From assembly GCF_002269505.1 (NCBI RefSeq), contig NZ_NQKQ01000024.1, positions 1-64,000 of the forward strand: a stretch of 64,000 bases of DNA. Reading direction: 5' to 3'. The DNA comes from Pseudomonas fragi. GTDB taxonomy: Bacteria > Pseudomonadota > Gammaproteobacteria > Pseudomonadales > Pseudomonadaceae. The notes under the pieces were generated by a model. It saw nothing but the letters and a program-made list of their open reading frames with translations. It was not told the origin of the DNA and ran no database searches. The position numbers and the translations under genes are program-made. Positions 51,708 to 60,317 of this stretch are shown here, piece after piece. Each line of letters opens with the position of its first letter. Position 1 is the first letter of the stretch.

Positions 51708-52670
51708 ATGACTAACCGGCTCACCGCGCCAGTGTCCTTCAAGGCCCACAGCGCGGTGCCCGCGTTGCCCGCTGGCGGGGTGATCGCCCTGATCGCCCCG
51801 GCAGGCCCTGGCGAACTTGATCTGAACCTCGCGACCCAATGGATGCATGCACGCGGCTACCAGCTGCGTGTATATCCGGGGGTGTGGCAAAGGGAGGGTT
51901 ATCTTGCCGGCTCGGATGCAGAGCGCTTGCGCGACCTGCATGATGCTTTTGCCGATGACAGCGTCGATGCCATTTTCTGCCTGCGTGGGGGTTATGGCTG
52001 CCCGCGTTTGCTTGATGGTATCGATTTTGAGCTTCTACGCGGTCATCCCAAGCCGTTTGTCGGCTATAGCGATATTACCGCGTTGCATTTGGCGATCACT
52101 CGTTACGCGGGCTTTGTGACCTTTCACGGGCCGATGCTGAACGCCGATCTCCTGGGCAACAAGCAAGCACCCACCGAGTCCTCGCTGCTGCACATGCTTA
52201 GCGGGCAACAGCCGCCAACGCTGGAGCATCCGCTGGCTTATCCATTGACGACCATTGCTTCTGGCTGTGCCAGTGGCCGTTTGCTGGGTGGCAACCTGTC
52301 GATGATTTGCGCGGTGATGGGCACGGCGTTTGAACTGGATGGCGAAGAGATCATCCTGTTTATCGAAGACGTCAACGAGCCACTGTATCGGGTCGACCGC
52401 CTGCTCACGCATTTGCGTCTGGCGGGCAAGCTCGACAGGTTGCGCGCAGTGCTGGTGGGGGATGTGGCCGGCGTTGAGCGTGCGGCGCTGGAGCAATTGC
52501 TCACCCAGGAACTGGGCGGGCTGGGTATTCCGGTACTTGCCGGTTGGCGCAGCGGGCATTGCGACCCGAACCTGACATTGCCGATGGGGGCACAGGTCAG
52601 GCTGGATGCGGATCAGCAGTTGTTGGTGCTTGAGCAGGATGTAGTCAAGGTCAAAAGCCCCTCACCCTAA
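51708..52670 (+). CDS. ldcA: LD-carboxypeptidase (muramoyltetrapeptide carboxypeptidase)
   Basis: Removes the terminal D-Ala from recycled tetrapeptides; 320 residues. Serine protease of the S66 family: nucleophile region VGYSDITALHLA, acid Glu in LFIEDVNEPLYRVDRLL, His in SGHCDPNLTLP. Start chosen at 51708 (MTNRLTAP), close to lipA; four more residues are possible. The last residues (KSPSP) and the stop come from a family C repeat that begins at 52654. Confidence 0.93.
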   Translation: MTNRLTAPVSFKAHSAVPALPAGGVIALIAPAGPGELDLNLATQWMHARGYQLRVYPGVWQREGYLAGSDAERLRDLHDAFADDSVDAIFCLRGGYGCPRLLDGIDFELLRGHPKPFVGYSDITALHLAITRYAGFVTFHGPMLNADLLGNKQAPTESSLLHMLSGQQPPTLEHPLAYPLTTIASGCASGRLLGGNLSMICAVMGTAFELDGEEIILFIEDVNEPLYRVDRLLTHLRLAGKLDRLRAVLVGDVAGVERAALEQLLTQELGGLGIPVLAGWRSGHCDPNLTLPMGAQVRLDADQQLLVLEQDVVKVKSPSP

Positions 52671-52692
52671 CCCTCTCCCGTAGGGAGAGGGG
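52654..52692. repeat. Half-copy of palindromic repeat, family C
   Basis: AAAAGCCCCTCACCCTAACC then the stem CTCTCCCGTAGGGAGAG. The following spacer resembles that in the copy at 31174-31323, but the right arm is missing. It overlaps the end of ldcA. Confidence 0.85.
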
Positions 52693-52744
52693 ACTGATCG
52701 GATTGATGCAGGATTCAGCTCCAGCCTTTCAGACGGTAGAGATC

Positions 52745-54055
52745 TCACCGGCTACGCAAACTCTCCAGCAACTTATGACTCGGATAGCCATCTGCTGGCC
52801 AGCCCATGGCCTGCTGGGCGCTGCGAATAGCCTTGCGGGTATTGGCGCCAATAATACCGTCTGCGTTACCCGCATCGTAATTGCGCTGGCTCAGCAGCAT
52901 TTGCAGTTCGACCCGCTCGGAGCGGCTCAGCGGTCGGTCATCCTTTGGCCAATCAGCCAAAATGGTCCCGCCACCGCCGAAGCGCTGAGACAACAAGCCC
53001 ACCGCCAGTGCATAGGACGACGAGTTGTTGTAACGCAGGATGGCGCGGAAGTTATCCAGCACCAGGAACGCCGGCCCACGGTAGCCCGCAGGCAGCAGCA
53101 GGGTGGCACTCAACTGCTCTGAACCGGCTGCGCTGGCGGGTGCCTTGACCCCCAACTGCTGCCATTCGGCAACACTCTTTTTGACGGCGCCATCTGCCAG
53201 TGCGTAATCGAACCCGGCAGGCAATGTAACCTCATAGCCCCACGGCTGGCCTTGTTTCCAGCCCGAGCTTTGCAAATAGTGCGCAGTCGAGGCCAGGGCG
53301 TCGGCGGAGCTGTTCCAGATATCGCGACGGCCATCACCATCGAAATCCACGGCGTGGGTTTCATAGGTGGTGGGGATAAACTGGGTCTGGCCCATTGCGC
53401 CCGCCCACGAGCCGAGCATTTTGTCGGGGCTTATATCGCCTTCCTGAATGATCTTCAGTGCAGCGATCAATTGGCTTTGGGCAAACTCCGGGCGGCGCCC
53501 TTCATAGGCCAGGGTCGCCAGGGAGCGAATGACTGACTTGTTGCCCTGGAACGAGCCAAAATTGCTTTCCATGCCCCAGACTGAAACCAGTGCCTGGCGA
53601 TCTACCCCATAACGCTGTTCGATGCGGCTCAGCAGCTCGGCGTTTTGCTCCAGCAAACGCTGACCGTTACGCACGCGCAAAGGCGATAGGGCGCCGTCCA
53701 GGTATTCCCAGACCGGGCGGCTGAATTCCGGCTGGCTGCGATCAGCCTTGATCACGCTCATGTCCGGTGTAATGCCGGCAAAGGCGTTATCGAATACCTG
53801 CGGGTTGATTCCGGCCTTGAGTGCTTGGGCGCGGAAACCGGCTTGCCACTCGCTGAAGCTTTGCGCGGGCTGAACAAGGGGGGTGTCGCTGCCTGGTACA
53901 GGCGCGCTGGTGATTACCGCAGGTGCCGGAGGTATCACAGGCAAGGTTTGAGCATCGGCTGCGGTCGGTTTCTCAGCGCAGGCGACCAAAAGGATGACGC
54001 TGGAAGCAGCGATCAGTTGGCGCATCGGCCAACGGCGTGTATGACGTGAGAGCAT
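52745..54055 (-). CDS. Lytic murein transglycosylase B-like lipoprotein with peptidoglycan-binding domain
   Basis: Protein of 436 residues. A lipoprotein signal (MRQLIAASSVILLVACAE, lipobox LVAC) is followed by an MltB-type domain (about 60-350) with the catalytic Glu in SVWGMESNFGSFQGN and GSWAGAMGQTQFIPTTY, and a C-terminal PG_binding_1 domain (about 365-430; ADGIIGANTRKAIRSAQ). Starts at 54055 or 54025 are possible; I give the longer. This is a second MltB-like enzyme besides the one at 46323; its membrane anchor and binding domain differ. Confidence 0.9.
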   Translation of the reverse strand: MLSRHTRRWPMRQLIAASSVILLVACAEKPTAADAQTLPVIPPAPAVITSAPVPGSDTPLVQPAQSFSEWQAGFRAQALKAGINPQVFDNAFAGITPDMSVIKADRSQPEFSRPVWEYLDGALSPLRVRNGQRLLEQNAELLSRIEQRYGVDRQALVSVWGMESNFGSFQGNKSVIRSLATLAYEGRRPEFAQSQLIAALKIIQEGDISPDKMLGSWAGAMGQTQFIPTTYETHAVDFDGDGRRDIWNSSADALASTAHYLQSSGWKQGQPWGYEVTLPAGFDYALADGAVKKSVAEWQQLGVKAPASAAGSEQLSATLLLPAGYRGPAFLVLDNFRAILRYNNSSSYALAVGLLSQRFGGGGTILADWPKDDRPLSRSERVELQMLLSQRNYDAGNADGIIGANTRKAIRSAQQAMGWPADGYPSHKLLESLRSR

Positions 54056-54105
54056 GCGCAGGTCCAGGTAATGCAAAACAGAAGCAGACCTTATCATCCC
54101 CGCCG

Positions 54106-54255
54106 TCAGGCAGCCAGAAAGTAAAAAGCCTCCCGGTCTCTCGACTGGAAGGCTTCGCGGCGGTAGCTGCCTTTGCCTTTGGCGGGGCGTTCCTGGCGGC
54201 TGCGGAACAGGGGTTGGGCAACGATGGATTTGGCCTTGTTCGGGCGCTTGCTCAT
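54106..54255 (-). CDS. arfA: Alternative ribosome-rescue factor ArfA
   Basis: Small basic protein of 49 residues. It has the ArfA core (AQPLFRSRQ...AKGKGSYRREAF at about 13-35) that binds the empty mRNA channel of stalled ribosomes and recruits RF2. Start chosen at MSKRPNKAK (54255). A strong hairpin terminator lies inside the coding sequence (54123-54155), so most transcripts should end before the stop codon and yield a protein that is tagged and degraded unless trans-translation fails. Confidence 0.9.
   Translation of the reverse strand: MSKRPNKAKSIVAQPLFRSRQERPAKGKGSYRREAFQSRDREAFYFLAA
54123..54155 (-). terminator. Intragenic rho-independent terminator in arfA
   Basis: On the minus strand AAGCCTTCCAGTC pairs with GACCGGGAGGCTT around a GAGA tetraloop (one mismatch, one wobble), followed by five T at 54127-54123. 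The release point is about 15-20 bases before the arfA stop codon at 54106-54108. Confidence 0.85.
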
Positions 54256-54357
54256 GGCATTTGCTCTCGCTTGAGTTGAACAAGCGCAAATCATCGGCCA
54301 GATTTTTTGCGTTGTCCAGTGGGCGGGGCTGAGCGGTAAAGCCCTAGCCTTGGCGGA

Positions 54358-55395
54358 TCACTCCGCCGGCAAATTCAGCCGTTGCCCACACATCAATAAA
54401 GTGAGTCGACTCAGGCTGCTCCAGGCCGAGCCTGCTGCCTGGCCTTTGATCTGGGCATCAATACGCTGCGCGTCCAGTAACAATTGTGCCCAGCGCTGCG
54501 CTGAATAACGCTGCAAAGCTTTGCTCATCAGCGGTTTGCGCTTGTCCCACACCGGTGGTCGCGCCTGACTGAACGCCTTGTCCAATGGCGTGCCCTGGCT
54601 GTATTGCAGGGCAATATTGGCCAGTACCCGCAGCTCGCGGGCCAGGGCCCACAGGATCACAGGAGGCTCCACGCCTTCACCACGCAAGCCTTCGAGCATG
54701 CGCAGGGCATGGGCAGCCTCGCCGTTAAGTACCGCATCCACCAGGCCAAACACATCAAAACGCGCACTGTCAGCCACTGCGCCTTGCACGGTTTCGACAG
54801 TGATTTGCCCGTCTTCAGCCATCAACTTGAGCTTTTCGATTTCTTGCGCGGCAGCCAGAAGATTGCCTTCAACCCGCGCGGATATCAGCTCCACTGCGTC
54901 ATGGGTGGCGGACAGCCCGGCCTGCGACAAGCGCTGGCGAATCCATTGCGGCAACTGGTTGGCGTCCACTGGCCAGATCTGCACGAACTGGGTATGAGCG
55001 CCTTCAACCAGCGCCTTGCCCCACTTGGTCTTTTGAGCGCTGCCATCGAGCTTGGGCAGGCTGATCAGCAGCAGGGTGTCTTCGGCAGGGCGCGAGCAAT
55101 ATTCGATCAGTGCCGCAGCGCCCTTGTCACCAGGCTTGCCCGAAGGCAGGCGCAGCTCCAGCAGACGCTTTTGCGCAAACAGCGACATGCTGGCTCCGGC
55201 TTGCAGCAACGAGCCCCAGTCAAAGCTGGCGTCGGCGCTGAACACCTGGCGTTCATCGAAACCTTGCTGGCGAGCGGTGCTGCGAATGGCGTCTGCGGCT
55301 TCCTGGCACAGCAGCGGGTCATCGCCGCTGATGATGTAGACCGGCGAGAGGGTGCCTTGCAGATGCTTGGCGAGTTGGGCAGGGGCGAGTTTCAT
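54358..55395 (-). CDS. holA: DNA polymerase III subunit delta
   Basis: Clamp-loader subunit of 345 residues that opens the beta ring. N-terminal AAA+-like fold (VYIISGDDPLLCQEAADAIR part; no Walker A, as expected), helical middle and C-terminal collar domain. Stands after lptE (about 40 bases) in the order leuS-lptE-holA, as in other gammaproteobacteria. Confidence 0.95.
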   Translation of the reverse strand: MKLAPAQLAKHLQGTLSPVYIISGDDPLLCQEAADAIRSTARQQGFDERQVFSADASFDWGSLLQAGASMSLFAQKRLLELRLPSGKPGDKGAAALIEYCSRPAEDTLLLISLPKLDGSAQKTKWGKALVEGAHTQFVQIWPVDANQLPQWIRQRLSQAGLSATHDAVELISARVEGNLLAAAQEIEKLKLMAEDGQITVETVQGAVADSARFDVFGLVDAVLNGEAAHALRMLEGLRGEGVEPPVILWALARELRVLANIALQYSQGTPLDKAFSQARPPVWDKRKPLMSKALQRYSAQRWAQLLLDAQRIDAQIKGQAAGSAWSSLSRLTLLMCGQRLNLPAE

Positions 55396-55437
55396 AGGGC
55401 CATAACGATAGCGGGGCGCTTGAGCGCCCCGTATGCC

Positions 55438-56043
55438 TTACTGGTTTTGCAGTTCGAGAGGCGACTGTTGAGGAGTTTCCTCTTGAGCCTTGCGTGCAGC
55501 TTCGATGGCATCGGCTTCAGCCTTGGCCTTCGCTTCGGCTTGCTGTTGCAGTATTTCCAGCTGGGCCGGGGTCAGTTGTTCCAGGCGCAGAACCAGTTGC
55601 TGGATCAGGTCGCGGCGCAATTCCTTGCGAACCATGACGCCTTCCTGGGTGCTGCCGGCCACGTTGCTGCCGTCCTGCAGATAGACCTTGTAGGCCTCAA
55701 CCTTGTCACTCAATAGCGTCAGATGGTTCGGGCCCTGAATTTCGTACTTCACCACGCTGTTCAACTGATACTCGGCAGTACTCGTGTTGCCGGTGTAGCT
55801 GGCAGAGCGCTGGGTATCCTTCTCGTCGGTCAGAACCAGTTTATATGGCGCGTTGGCGGTGATTTTCACGCCGCTGTTTTCCAGCACCTGACGCAGCTGA
55901 CGTACTGTGTCGCCATAGGCGTTGCGCGCGCTGACATCGAGTTCGGTGATCGTCAGCTGGTTGGTGCCGGTACCGCGCAGTTGAAAGCCGCAGGCGCTCA
56001 ACAGAACCGCGAGCCCCATCACCAGCAAATTGCGTTTGATCAT
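55438..56043 (-). CDS. lptE: LPS-assembly lipoprotein LptE
   Basis: Outer-membrane plug of the LptD translocon, 201 residues. Signal peptide with lipobox (MIKRNLLVMGLAVLLSACGF) and the LptE opening CGFQLRGTG. The C-terminus is an Ala/Glu/Lys-rich helix (LEILQQQAEAKAKAEADAIEA part), longer than in E. coli. Start is the ATG at 56043; the open frame goes to 56112 without conservation. Between leuS and holA. Confidence 0.95.
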   Translation of the reverse strand: MIKRNLLVMGLAVLLSACGFQLRGTGTNQLTITELDVSARNAYGDTVRQLRQVLENSGVKITANAPYKLVLTDEKDTQRSASYTGNTSTAEYQLNSVVKYEIQGPNHLTLLSDKVEAYKVYLQDGSNVAGSTQEGVMVRKELRRDLIQQLVLRLEQLTPAQLEILQQQAEAKAKAEADAIEAARKAQEETPQQSPLELQNQ

Positions 56044-56132
56044 GTGTTGCTCCCCTTGAAACCAGATGGGCCGACCACGCGGCCCTGAAGGTCTTGTTGG
56101 GCGCCTGCGCAAAACGCAGGCGCCTGTTCCAG

Positions 56133-58739
56133 TTAGCTGGCGACGATATTGACCAATTTGCCCGGTACCACGATCACTTTGCGAATCGTCAGGCCTTCGG
56201 TAAAACGCAGTACGTTTTCATTGACGCGGGCTGCGGCTTCAACTTCTTCACGACTGGCGCTGGCTGGCATTTCGATATGCCCGCGCAGTTTGCCGTTGAC
56301 CTGAATAACCAGTTGCAAGGTGTCTTGAACCAGCGCGCTTTCGTCCAGGGTTGGCCATGCCGCGTCGATGATTGCACCCGCATGCCCCAACTGGTTCCAC
56401 AGCTCATGGCTGATATGCGGGGTGATCGGTGCCAGTACCAGAGCCACAGTCTCAAGGCCTTCCTGCAACAGGGCGCGGTCTTGTTCAGTCACTTGCGGTG
56501 CTTTTTCGAGCACGTTCATCACGGTCATCACCTGGGCGACGGCGGTGTTGAACTTGTGGTGCTGACCAACGTCCTGGCTGGCTTGCTTGATAGCCTGGTG
56601 GATGGCGCGGCGAACGACTTTTTGCTCATCGGTCAGGCTGGTGATATCCAGTGTCCCCGGCAGGCCTTGGCCTACATGGGCATGGGCCAGGCGCCAGACG
56701 CGCTTGAGGAAACGGTGCGAGCCTTCAACACCCGAGTCGGACCATTCCAGGCTTGCGTCAGGCGGCGAAGCAAACATCATGAACAGGCGGCAGGTGTCTG
56801 CGCCGTATTGTTCGATCATGTATTGCGGGTCAACACCGTTGTTCAGCGACTTGGACATTTTCTGCGTGCCGCCGATTTCCACCGGCAGGCCGTCGGTCTT
56901 CAGCTTGGCGCCGATGATCTTGGCCTTGGCATCACGTTCGATTTCCACGTCGTCCGGGTTGAAGTAATCCTTGCCACCGTTGTCCAGCGTACGGAAGTAA
57001 GTCTCGGCGATCACCATGCCCTGGGTCAGCAGGTTCTTGAACGGCTCGTTGGAGCTGACCAGGCCTTCGTCACGCATCAGCTTGTGGAAGAAGCGCGCGT
57101 ACAGCAGGTGCAAAATGGCGTGTTCAATACCGCCGATGTACTGATCGACCGGCAACCAGTGGTCTGCCGCCGATTTTTCGACCAGACCGCCTTCATAGTG
57201 CGGCGAGGCGTAACGGGCGTAGTACCACGAGGACTCGACGAAGGTGTCCATCGTGTCGGTTTCGCGTTTGGCCGGTGCGCCACATTTAGGGCAGCTGCAC
57301 TCGTAGAATTCAGGCATGCGTGCCAGTGGCGAACCGGCGCCATCGGGTACGACATCTTCTGGCAAGACCACTGGCAGCTGGCTTTCAGGTACCGGTACGT
57401 CGCCGCAGGTATCGCAATGCACGATCGGGATCGGGCAGCCCCAGTAGCGCTGACGGCTGATGCCCCAGTCACGCAGGCGGAACTGGGTACGCGCCTGGCC
57501 CAGGCCTTTGGCGGTCAGGGCGGCTTCGATGGCGGTGAAGGCAGCGTCGAAATCAAGACCGTCAAATTCGCCGGAGTTGATCAGCGGGCCGTGGTCATTG
57601 TAAGCGTCCTGCCAGGGAGCAGGTGACTCGTCGCCAGCGCTGGTGCGCACTACCGATTTGATCGGCAGGTTGTACTTGGTGGCGAATTCAAAATCGCGCT
57701 CGTCGTGTGCAGGTACTGCCATTACCGCGCCGTCGCCGTAATGCATCAGTACATAGTTGGCGACCCATACCGGCAGTTTTTCGCCGGTCAGCGGGTGTTC
57801 GACGAACAGCGAAGTTGGCAGGCCCTTTTTCTCCTGGGTTGCCATGTCGGCTTCCGCCACGCTACCGCCTTTGCATTCAGCGATAAACGCTTGCAGCTCG
57901 GGGTTGCCTTGCGCGGCCTGGGTGGCGAGCGGGTGTTCGGCAGCCACGGCAACGTAGGTGGCACCCATCAGGGTGTCAGGGCGGGTGGTGAACACCTTGA
58001 GTGCGCCCGCTTCGCCGATGGATTCGACGTTGTAAGGGAACTGCACTTCCATGCCGCGGGATTTGCCAATCCAGTTGCGCTGCATGGTTTTGACCTGCTC
58101 GGGCCAGCCGGGCATGTCATCGAGGCCTTCCAGCAGTTCATCCGCGTAAGCGGTGATCTTGAAGTAGTACATCGGGATTTCGCGTTTTTCGATCACCGCA
58201 CCCGAACGCCAGCCACGGCCGTCGATCACTTGCTCGTTGGCCAGAACAGTCTGGTCCACCGGATCCCAGTTGACGGTACCGTTTTTACGGTAGATCACAC
58301 CTTTTTCGAACAGGCGGGTGAACAGCCATTGTTCCCAACGGTAGTAATCCGGCTTGCAGGTAGTGATTTCGCGGGACCAGTCAACGGCCAGACCCAGGCT
58401 GCGCAGTTGGGTCTTCATGTAGGCGATGTTTTCGTAGGTCCACTTGGCCGGTGCGACCTTGTTCTTCATGGCGGCGTTTTCAGCCGGCATGCCGAAGGCG
58501 TCCCAACCCATGGGCTGCAGGACGTTCTTGCCAAGCATGCGCTGGTAACGGGAGATCACGTCACCGATGGTGTAGTTGCGCACGTGCCCCATGTGTAGCT
58601 TGCCGCTTGGGTACGGGAACATCGATAGGCAGTAGAACGTCTCTTTGCCTAGATCTTCGCTGACTTCGAAGGACTTTTGGTTGTCCCAGAATGATTGGGC
58701 GGCGGCTTCTATTTCACGGGGCTGATATTGTTCGTGCAT
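56133..58739 (-). CDS. leuS: Leucyl-tRNA synthetase
   Basis: Class I aminoacyl-tRNA synthetase of 868 residues. Catalytic motif PYPSGKLHMGH at about 41-51 and KMSKS in GGTQKMSKSLNNGVDP (part); CP1 editing domain between; zinc-type CGDVPV and CPKCGAPAKRETDTMDTF (part). Upstream gap of 235 bases holds its promoter and a long spacer with no recognisable leader peptide. Confidence 0.98.
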   Translation of the reverse strand: MHEQYQPREIEAAAQSFWDNQKSFEVSEDLGKETFYCLSMFPYPSGKLHMGHVRNYTIGDVISRYQRMLGKNVLQPMGWDAFGMPAENAAMKNKVAPAKWTYENIAYMKTQLRSLGLAVDWSREITTCKPDYYRWEQWLFTRLFEKGVIYRKNGTVNWDPVDQTVLANEQVIDGRGWRSGAVIEKREIPMYYFKITAYADELLEGLDDMPGWPEQVKTMQRNWIGKSRGMEVQFPYNVESIGEAGALKVFTTRPDTLMGATYVAVAAEHPLATQAAQGNPELQAFIAECKGGSVAEADMATQEKKGLPTSLFVEHPLTGEKLPVWVANYVLMHYGDGAVMAVPAHDERDFEFATKYNLPIKSVVRTSAGDESPAPWQDAYNDHGPLINSGEFDGLDFDAAFTAIEAALTAKGLGQARTQFRLRDWGISRQRYWGCPIPIVHCDTCGDVPVPESQLPVVLPEDVVPDGAGSPLARMPEFYECSCPKCGAPAKRETDTMDTFVESSWYYARYASPHYEGGLVEKSAADHWLPVDQYIGGIEHAILHLLYARFFHKLMRDEGLVSSNEPFKNLLTQGMVIAETYFRTLDNGGKDYFNPDDVEIERDAKAKIIGAKLKTDGLPVEIGGTQKMSKSLNNGVDPQYMIEQYGADTCRLFMMFASPPDASLEWSDSGVEGSHRFLKRVWRLAHAHVGQGLPGTLDITSLTDEQKVVRRAIHQAIKQASQDVGQHHKFNTAVAQVMTVMNVLEKAPQVTEQDRALLQEGLETVALVLAPITPHISHELWNQLGHAGAIIDAAWPTLDESALVQDTLQLVIQVNGKLRGHIEMPASASREEVEAAARVNENVLRFTEGLTIRKVIVVPGKLVNIVAS

Positions 58740-58974
58740 GGCTACTTGTACTGATAAAGGGTGGCCTAATCCTCTTCAACATAGACCGGCTACAGTGTTG
58801 CCCGGTCAGGTTGGAGCAGGGGTTACAGGAAGTCCCGTAGCATACATGACCCCGCTCTATCGAGGGAAACCCTGATTGCCTCATCACTCCGTTGGTCGCA
58901 GTAGCACGCCGCTTTTAGATGCGCAGCTAAGCTCTCCTTTGGGGGAGATTCATTTCCTTAAATGAGGTGGACGG

Positions 58975-59259
58975 ATGGCAGAGTTGCAACGCAGCGTAGC
59001 AACATCGCAAGTGTATGAGCGGCTGATTGATCGTTTGAGTATGGCTCTTGATTCAGCAAAGACGGCTGTCGTATTACGTGATGAACGCCCAGTCGAATTG
59101 GAATTGCGAGGCTTGAGTCATGCCGAGCTGGAGTTGATCAACCTCTATTTGAACCGGATCGGGCGTGAGACAGTCAAACGCTCGCAAGGCAGCGTGAACA
59201 TGCAGGATGCCCCCAGAGCCAAGGTTATCTGGCTCAAAGACAGGGTGCAGGGAGCTTAG
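58975..59259 (+). CDS. Conserved hypothetical protein
   Basis: Protein of 94 residues, no signal or membrane segment; mixed alpha/beta with two helical halves (VYERLIDRLSMALDSAKTAV, LSHAELELINLYLNRIGRET). AATGAGGTGG in front supports the start. Divergent from leuS and apparently alone. I do not recognise a family; it seems to be a Pseudomonas-specific gene. Confidence 0.7.
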   Translation: MAELQRSVATSQVYERLIDRLSMALDSAKTAVVLRDERPVELELRGLSHAELELINLYLNRIGRETVKRSQGSVNMQDAPRAKVIWLKDRVQGA

Positions 59260-59416
59260 GCCATACGGCGATTCAAGCCCGGCCTTAAATAAAGCCGCAT
59301 CAAGAAAGGTTGTACCCCGGGTTGATGCATCACACGTTTGTGTTTGGGTTTCTCACCTGCGTTATTGATGTGCTCACTCAACCCCCTTAGGCTTCGGGCA
59401 TCTTTGGAGATGCTCG

Positions 59417-60178
59417 ATGCCTATTCGATATTTTTTAAAACAACTTCTATTGCCTCCTGGCATTTTGCTGTTGCTTCTGGCGCTTGCCTGGTGGCTGCGG
59501 CGTACGCGTCCGCGTTTGGCGGGTGTGTTGTTTGCCCTGGGGCTGGGCGGCTTCTGGCTGATGAGCTTGCCGGTAATGGTGGAGTGGGGCGCCCGGGTGC
59601 TGGAGCGTGAGCCGCCGCTGACGCAGAGCGAATGGTCGACGCTGGCCGGGCGTGCCGATGCCATTGTGGTGCTGGGTTCGGGTCGTGAGCGGGGTGATCC
59701 CGCCTGGGGCAGCGATCAGCCCACCGGTATTGGTCTTGAGCGCCAGCGTTATGCCGCGCGACTGGCCAAGGCCTCGGGCTTGCCGGTATTGACGACTGGA
59801 GGTTTGCACTACGGCTCGCCGCCCAGTGAAGCGCAGTTGATGGCTGATTCATTACGTGATGACTTCGGCGTGCAAGTTCGCTGGAAAGAAGAGCAAAGCC
59901 GTACTACGTGGGAAAACGCCAAAATGACCGCAGATATACTGCTGCCGCTGGAGATCAAGCGCGTGGTCGTGGTGACGAACGGCTGGCATATGCCGCGTTC
60001 GGTATGGAGCTTTGAAAAGGCTGGTTTTGAAGTGGTGCCCGCGCCGGTAGGTTTTTTCAGTGCCGACAATGCGCGACCGCTGGGGGGCTGGATGCCTGAG
60101 TACAAAGCGTTCTGGCAGTCCGGGTTGTTGATCAATGAAGCGGTGGGGCAGATTGCCTATCCGTTGTTTTATCGCTGA
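59417..60178 (+). CDS. DUF218/ElyC-SanA-YdcF family envelope protein
   Basis: Protein of 253 residues. N-terminal hydrophobic helices (about 9-25 and 33-54) are followed by the DUF218 domain: DAIVVLGSGRERGDPAW, GLPVLTTGG, EEQSRTTWENAKMT and VVVVTNGWHMPRSVWSFEKAG (part). ElyC in E. coli supports peptidoglycan assembly at low temperature, so an undecaprenyl-lipid related role is plausible. It stands alone; a family C repeat follows. Confidence 0.9.
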   Translation: MPIRYFLKQLLLPPGILLLLLALAWWLRRTRPRLAGVLFALGLGGFWLMSLPVMVEWGARVLEREPPLTQSEWSTLAGRADAIVVLGSGRERGDPAWGSDQPTGIGLERQRYAARLAKASGLPVLTTGGLHYGSPPSEAQLMADSLRDDFGVQVRWKEEQSRTTWENAKMTADILLPLEIKRVVVVTNGWHMPRSVWSFEKAGFEVVPAPVGFFSADNARPLGGWMPEYKAFWQSGLLINEAVGQIAYPLFYR

Positions 60179-60188
60179 CCGCTCAAGC

Positions 60189-60291
60189 AAAAGCCCCTCA
60201 CCCTAGCCCTCTCCCGGAGGGAGAGGGGACTAAAGGCAAAAGCAGCTCTGCGCAACACCACAAATCAGCTCTCTCTCCCTCCGGGAGAGGG
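60189..60291. repeat. Palindromic repeat, family C
   Basis: AAAAGCCCCTCACCCTAGCC then stem CTCTCCCGGAGGGAGAG, spacer CTAAAGGCAAAAGCAGC..., and right stem CTCTCCCTCCGGGAGAGGG; the outermost right arm is missing. It lies between convergent genes, the DUF218 gene and lnt. Confidence 0.88.
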
Positions 60292-60317
60292 TAGAAGCAG
60301 ACGCAGACGCACAAGGC

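Noticed and set aside
56094..57626. Plus-strand frame (510 codons) opposite leuS
   Set aside because: Antisense of leucyl-tRNA synthetase; no signal or motif.
58740..58974. Leader peptide or attenuator before leuS
   Set aside because: No Leu-rich short frame or terminator/antiterminator pair is visible in the 235-base spacer.
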